This document shows, piece by piece, positions 12,451 through 13,212 of a stretch of DNA of 13,212 bases; the first letter of the stretch is position 1, and the number at the start of each line of letters is the position of its first letter. Origin of the DNA: CAVPRW01 sp046727435 [NCBI: bacterium] (GTDB lineage Bacteria > Tectomicrobia > Entotheonellia > J063); contig JBKPCR010000210.1 of assembly GCA_046727435.1 (NCBI GenBank), positions 1 through 13,212 of the forward strand. The letters run 5' to 3'. Made by a program: the position numbers and the translations under genes. The notes beneath the pieces are model-generated. The model saw only the letters and a program-made list of their open reading frames with translations. It had not been told where the DNA came from and made no database searches.

Positions 12451-13212
12451 GTGAAACTTCTCTCGTGGAACCTCGCTGGTCGCCTGCGACGCATTCCGCA
12501 CCAGATCGAGATGCTTGCCAGTCGCGAGCCCGATCTGGTGGCGCTGCAAGAGGTGAGAATGCCAGGGCTCCCGTCGTTGCGGACGTTGGTTGCCGATTGT
12601 GGGCTGATCCACCAGGTCGATAGTTTCGAGTTGGCGCCCTGCCCAGCCCTCCTCACTGGTCCACGTTGCTATGGGCTGCTGATCGCCAGCCGCTTCCCAC
12701 TCTTCGCATGGGAGCCGGGCCGTTTCAACGTGCCATGGCCTGAGCGCATTCTCTCCGTGGACATCGAGACGCCATGGGGGTCAGTAGAAGTTCATACGAC
12801 GCACATTCCGCCGGGTGTGACGAACGGTTGGATCAAGATCGAGATGTTGGAAGGCTTGTATCGCGGGCTTGTCCACGCTTCGACGACTTCACGCCTCCTC
12901 TGTGGGGATTTCAATACGCCGCAACTGGAGCGGTCGACCGGGGAAGTCGTGACCTGGGGGGAGCGCCTCAACCGCAAGGGCATGGCTGTGATACGAAAGC
13001 ACATGCGTGGCGGCGAAGGCTTGCGCTGGGATCACGGTGAGCGACAGATTCTGCAAGGGTTGGCTGCCTATGATCTGAGTGACGTCTTTCGCATGCTGCA
13101 TGGATATGCCATGCAAGCGTATAGCTGGTATCCCGTACGCATGGATCCCCATCGGCAGGCTCAGATGAGGGGACGCCGCTTCGATCATGGTTTTGCCTCG
13201 GCATCGCTTCAT
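12451..13212 (+). CDS. Endonuclease/exonuclease/phosphatase (EEP) family protein, 3' end cut by the window
   Basis: EEP-fold proteins are metal-dependent phosphodiesterases acting on nucleic acids, sphingolipids or inositol phosphates; family members of this form resemble exonuclease III-type endonucleases. From GTG 12451 (AAAGG eight bases upstream) the frame runs 254 codons to the window edge without a stop. It has SWNLAG (5-10, Asn7), ALQEV (31-35, metal ligand Glu34), VHTTHIPPG (114-122), CGDFNTP (151-157, catalytic D153 and N155) and FDHGFAS (244-250, catalytic D245-H246). These are the expected motifs in order, so only a short C-terminal piece should be missing. The frame is in phase with no alternative start of similar quality; the ATG at 12444 is out of frame. 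Substrate cannot be inferred. Confidence 0.9.
   Translation, partial: MKLLSWNLAGRLRRIPHQIEMLASREPDLVALQEVRMPGLPSLRTLVADCGLIHQVDSFELAPCPALLTGPRCYGLLIASRFPLFAWEPGRFNVPWPERILSVDIETPWGSVEVHTTHIPPGVTNGWIKIEMLEGLYRGLVHASTTSRLLCGDFNTPQLERSTGEVVTWGERLNRKGMAVIRKHMRGGEGLRWDHGERQILQGLAAYDLSDVFRMLHGYAMQAYSWYPVRMDPHRQAQMRGRRFDHGFASASLH

Overview
The window is GC-rich bacterial DNA without rRNA, tRNA or CRISPR. It starts with two late corrin-ring (vitamin B12) genes, passes through decayed gene fragments and nested insertion sequences, and ends in a run of small, mostly same-strand genes that share no obvious pathway. I cannot assign the lineage from sequence alone. A fused CobL, an F420/deazaflavin-type (DDN) protein and ISKra4- and IS1-type elements would fit several environmental GC-rich phyla (for example Nitrospirota, Methylomirabilota or Tectomicrobia), but that is a guess.

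Layout: (1) 137-2180 holds cobL (+) and cobK (-), placed tail to tail. (2) 2181-4062 is a gene graveyard on the minus strand: a Crp/Fnr sensor-domain fragment with an amber codon, an OsmC-like C-terminal fragment, and an IS4-type transposase remnant with an amber codon. (3) 4202-6637 is a nested mobile block. An IS1-family insA/insB pair, out of frame at an A8 run, is cut at its 3' end by an ISKra4-family element. I could delimit that element by 21-bp imperfect inverted repeats (4931-4951 and 6617-6637). Its transposase has two amber codons and an internal duplication. (4) The other end of the ISKra4 element abuts a truncated SRAP (YedK/HMCES) gene, whose last two codons and stop lie at the junction and in the IS repeat. 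(5) 7213-13212 is a plus-strand run: DDN-type oxidoreductase, secreted small protein, a small gene broken by TGA, a Cys/His-rich protein, an RDD membrane protein, an ADP-ribosylglycohydrolase broken by one TAG, a zinc-ribbon-like protein, and an endonuclease/exonuclease/phosphatase (EEP) protein running off the right edge.

The most notable features are the precisely readable nesting IS1 / ISKra4 / SRAP, and the number of otherwise well-preserved frames carrying one nonsense codon. Amber reassignment is unlikely, because five frames also end on TAG, four of them at a natural-looking C-terminus. I see no complete defence system or biosynthetic cluster. The right half could be an array of accessory or immunity-like orphan genes, but that is only a hypothesis.
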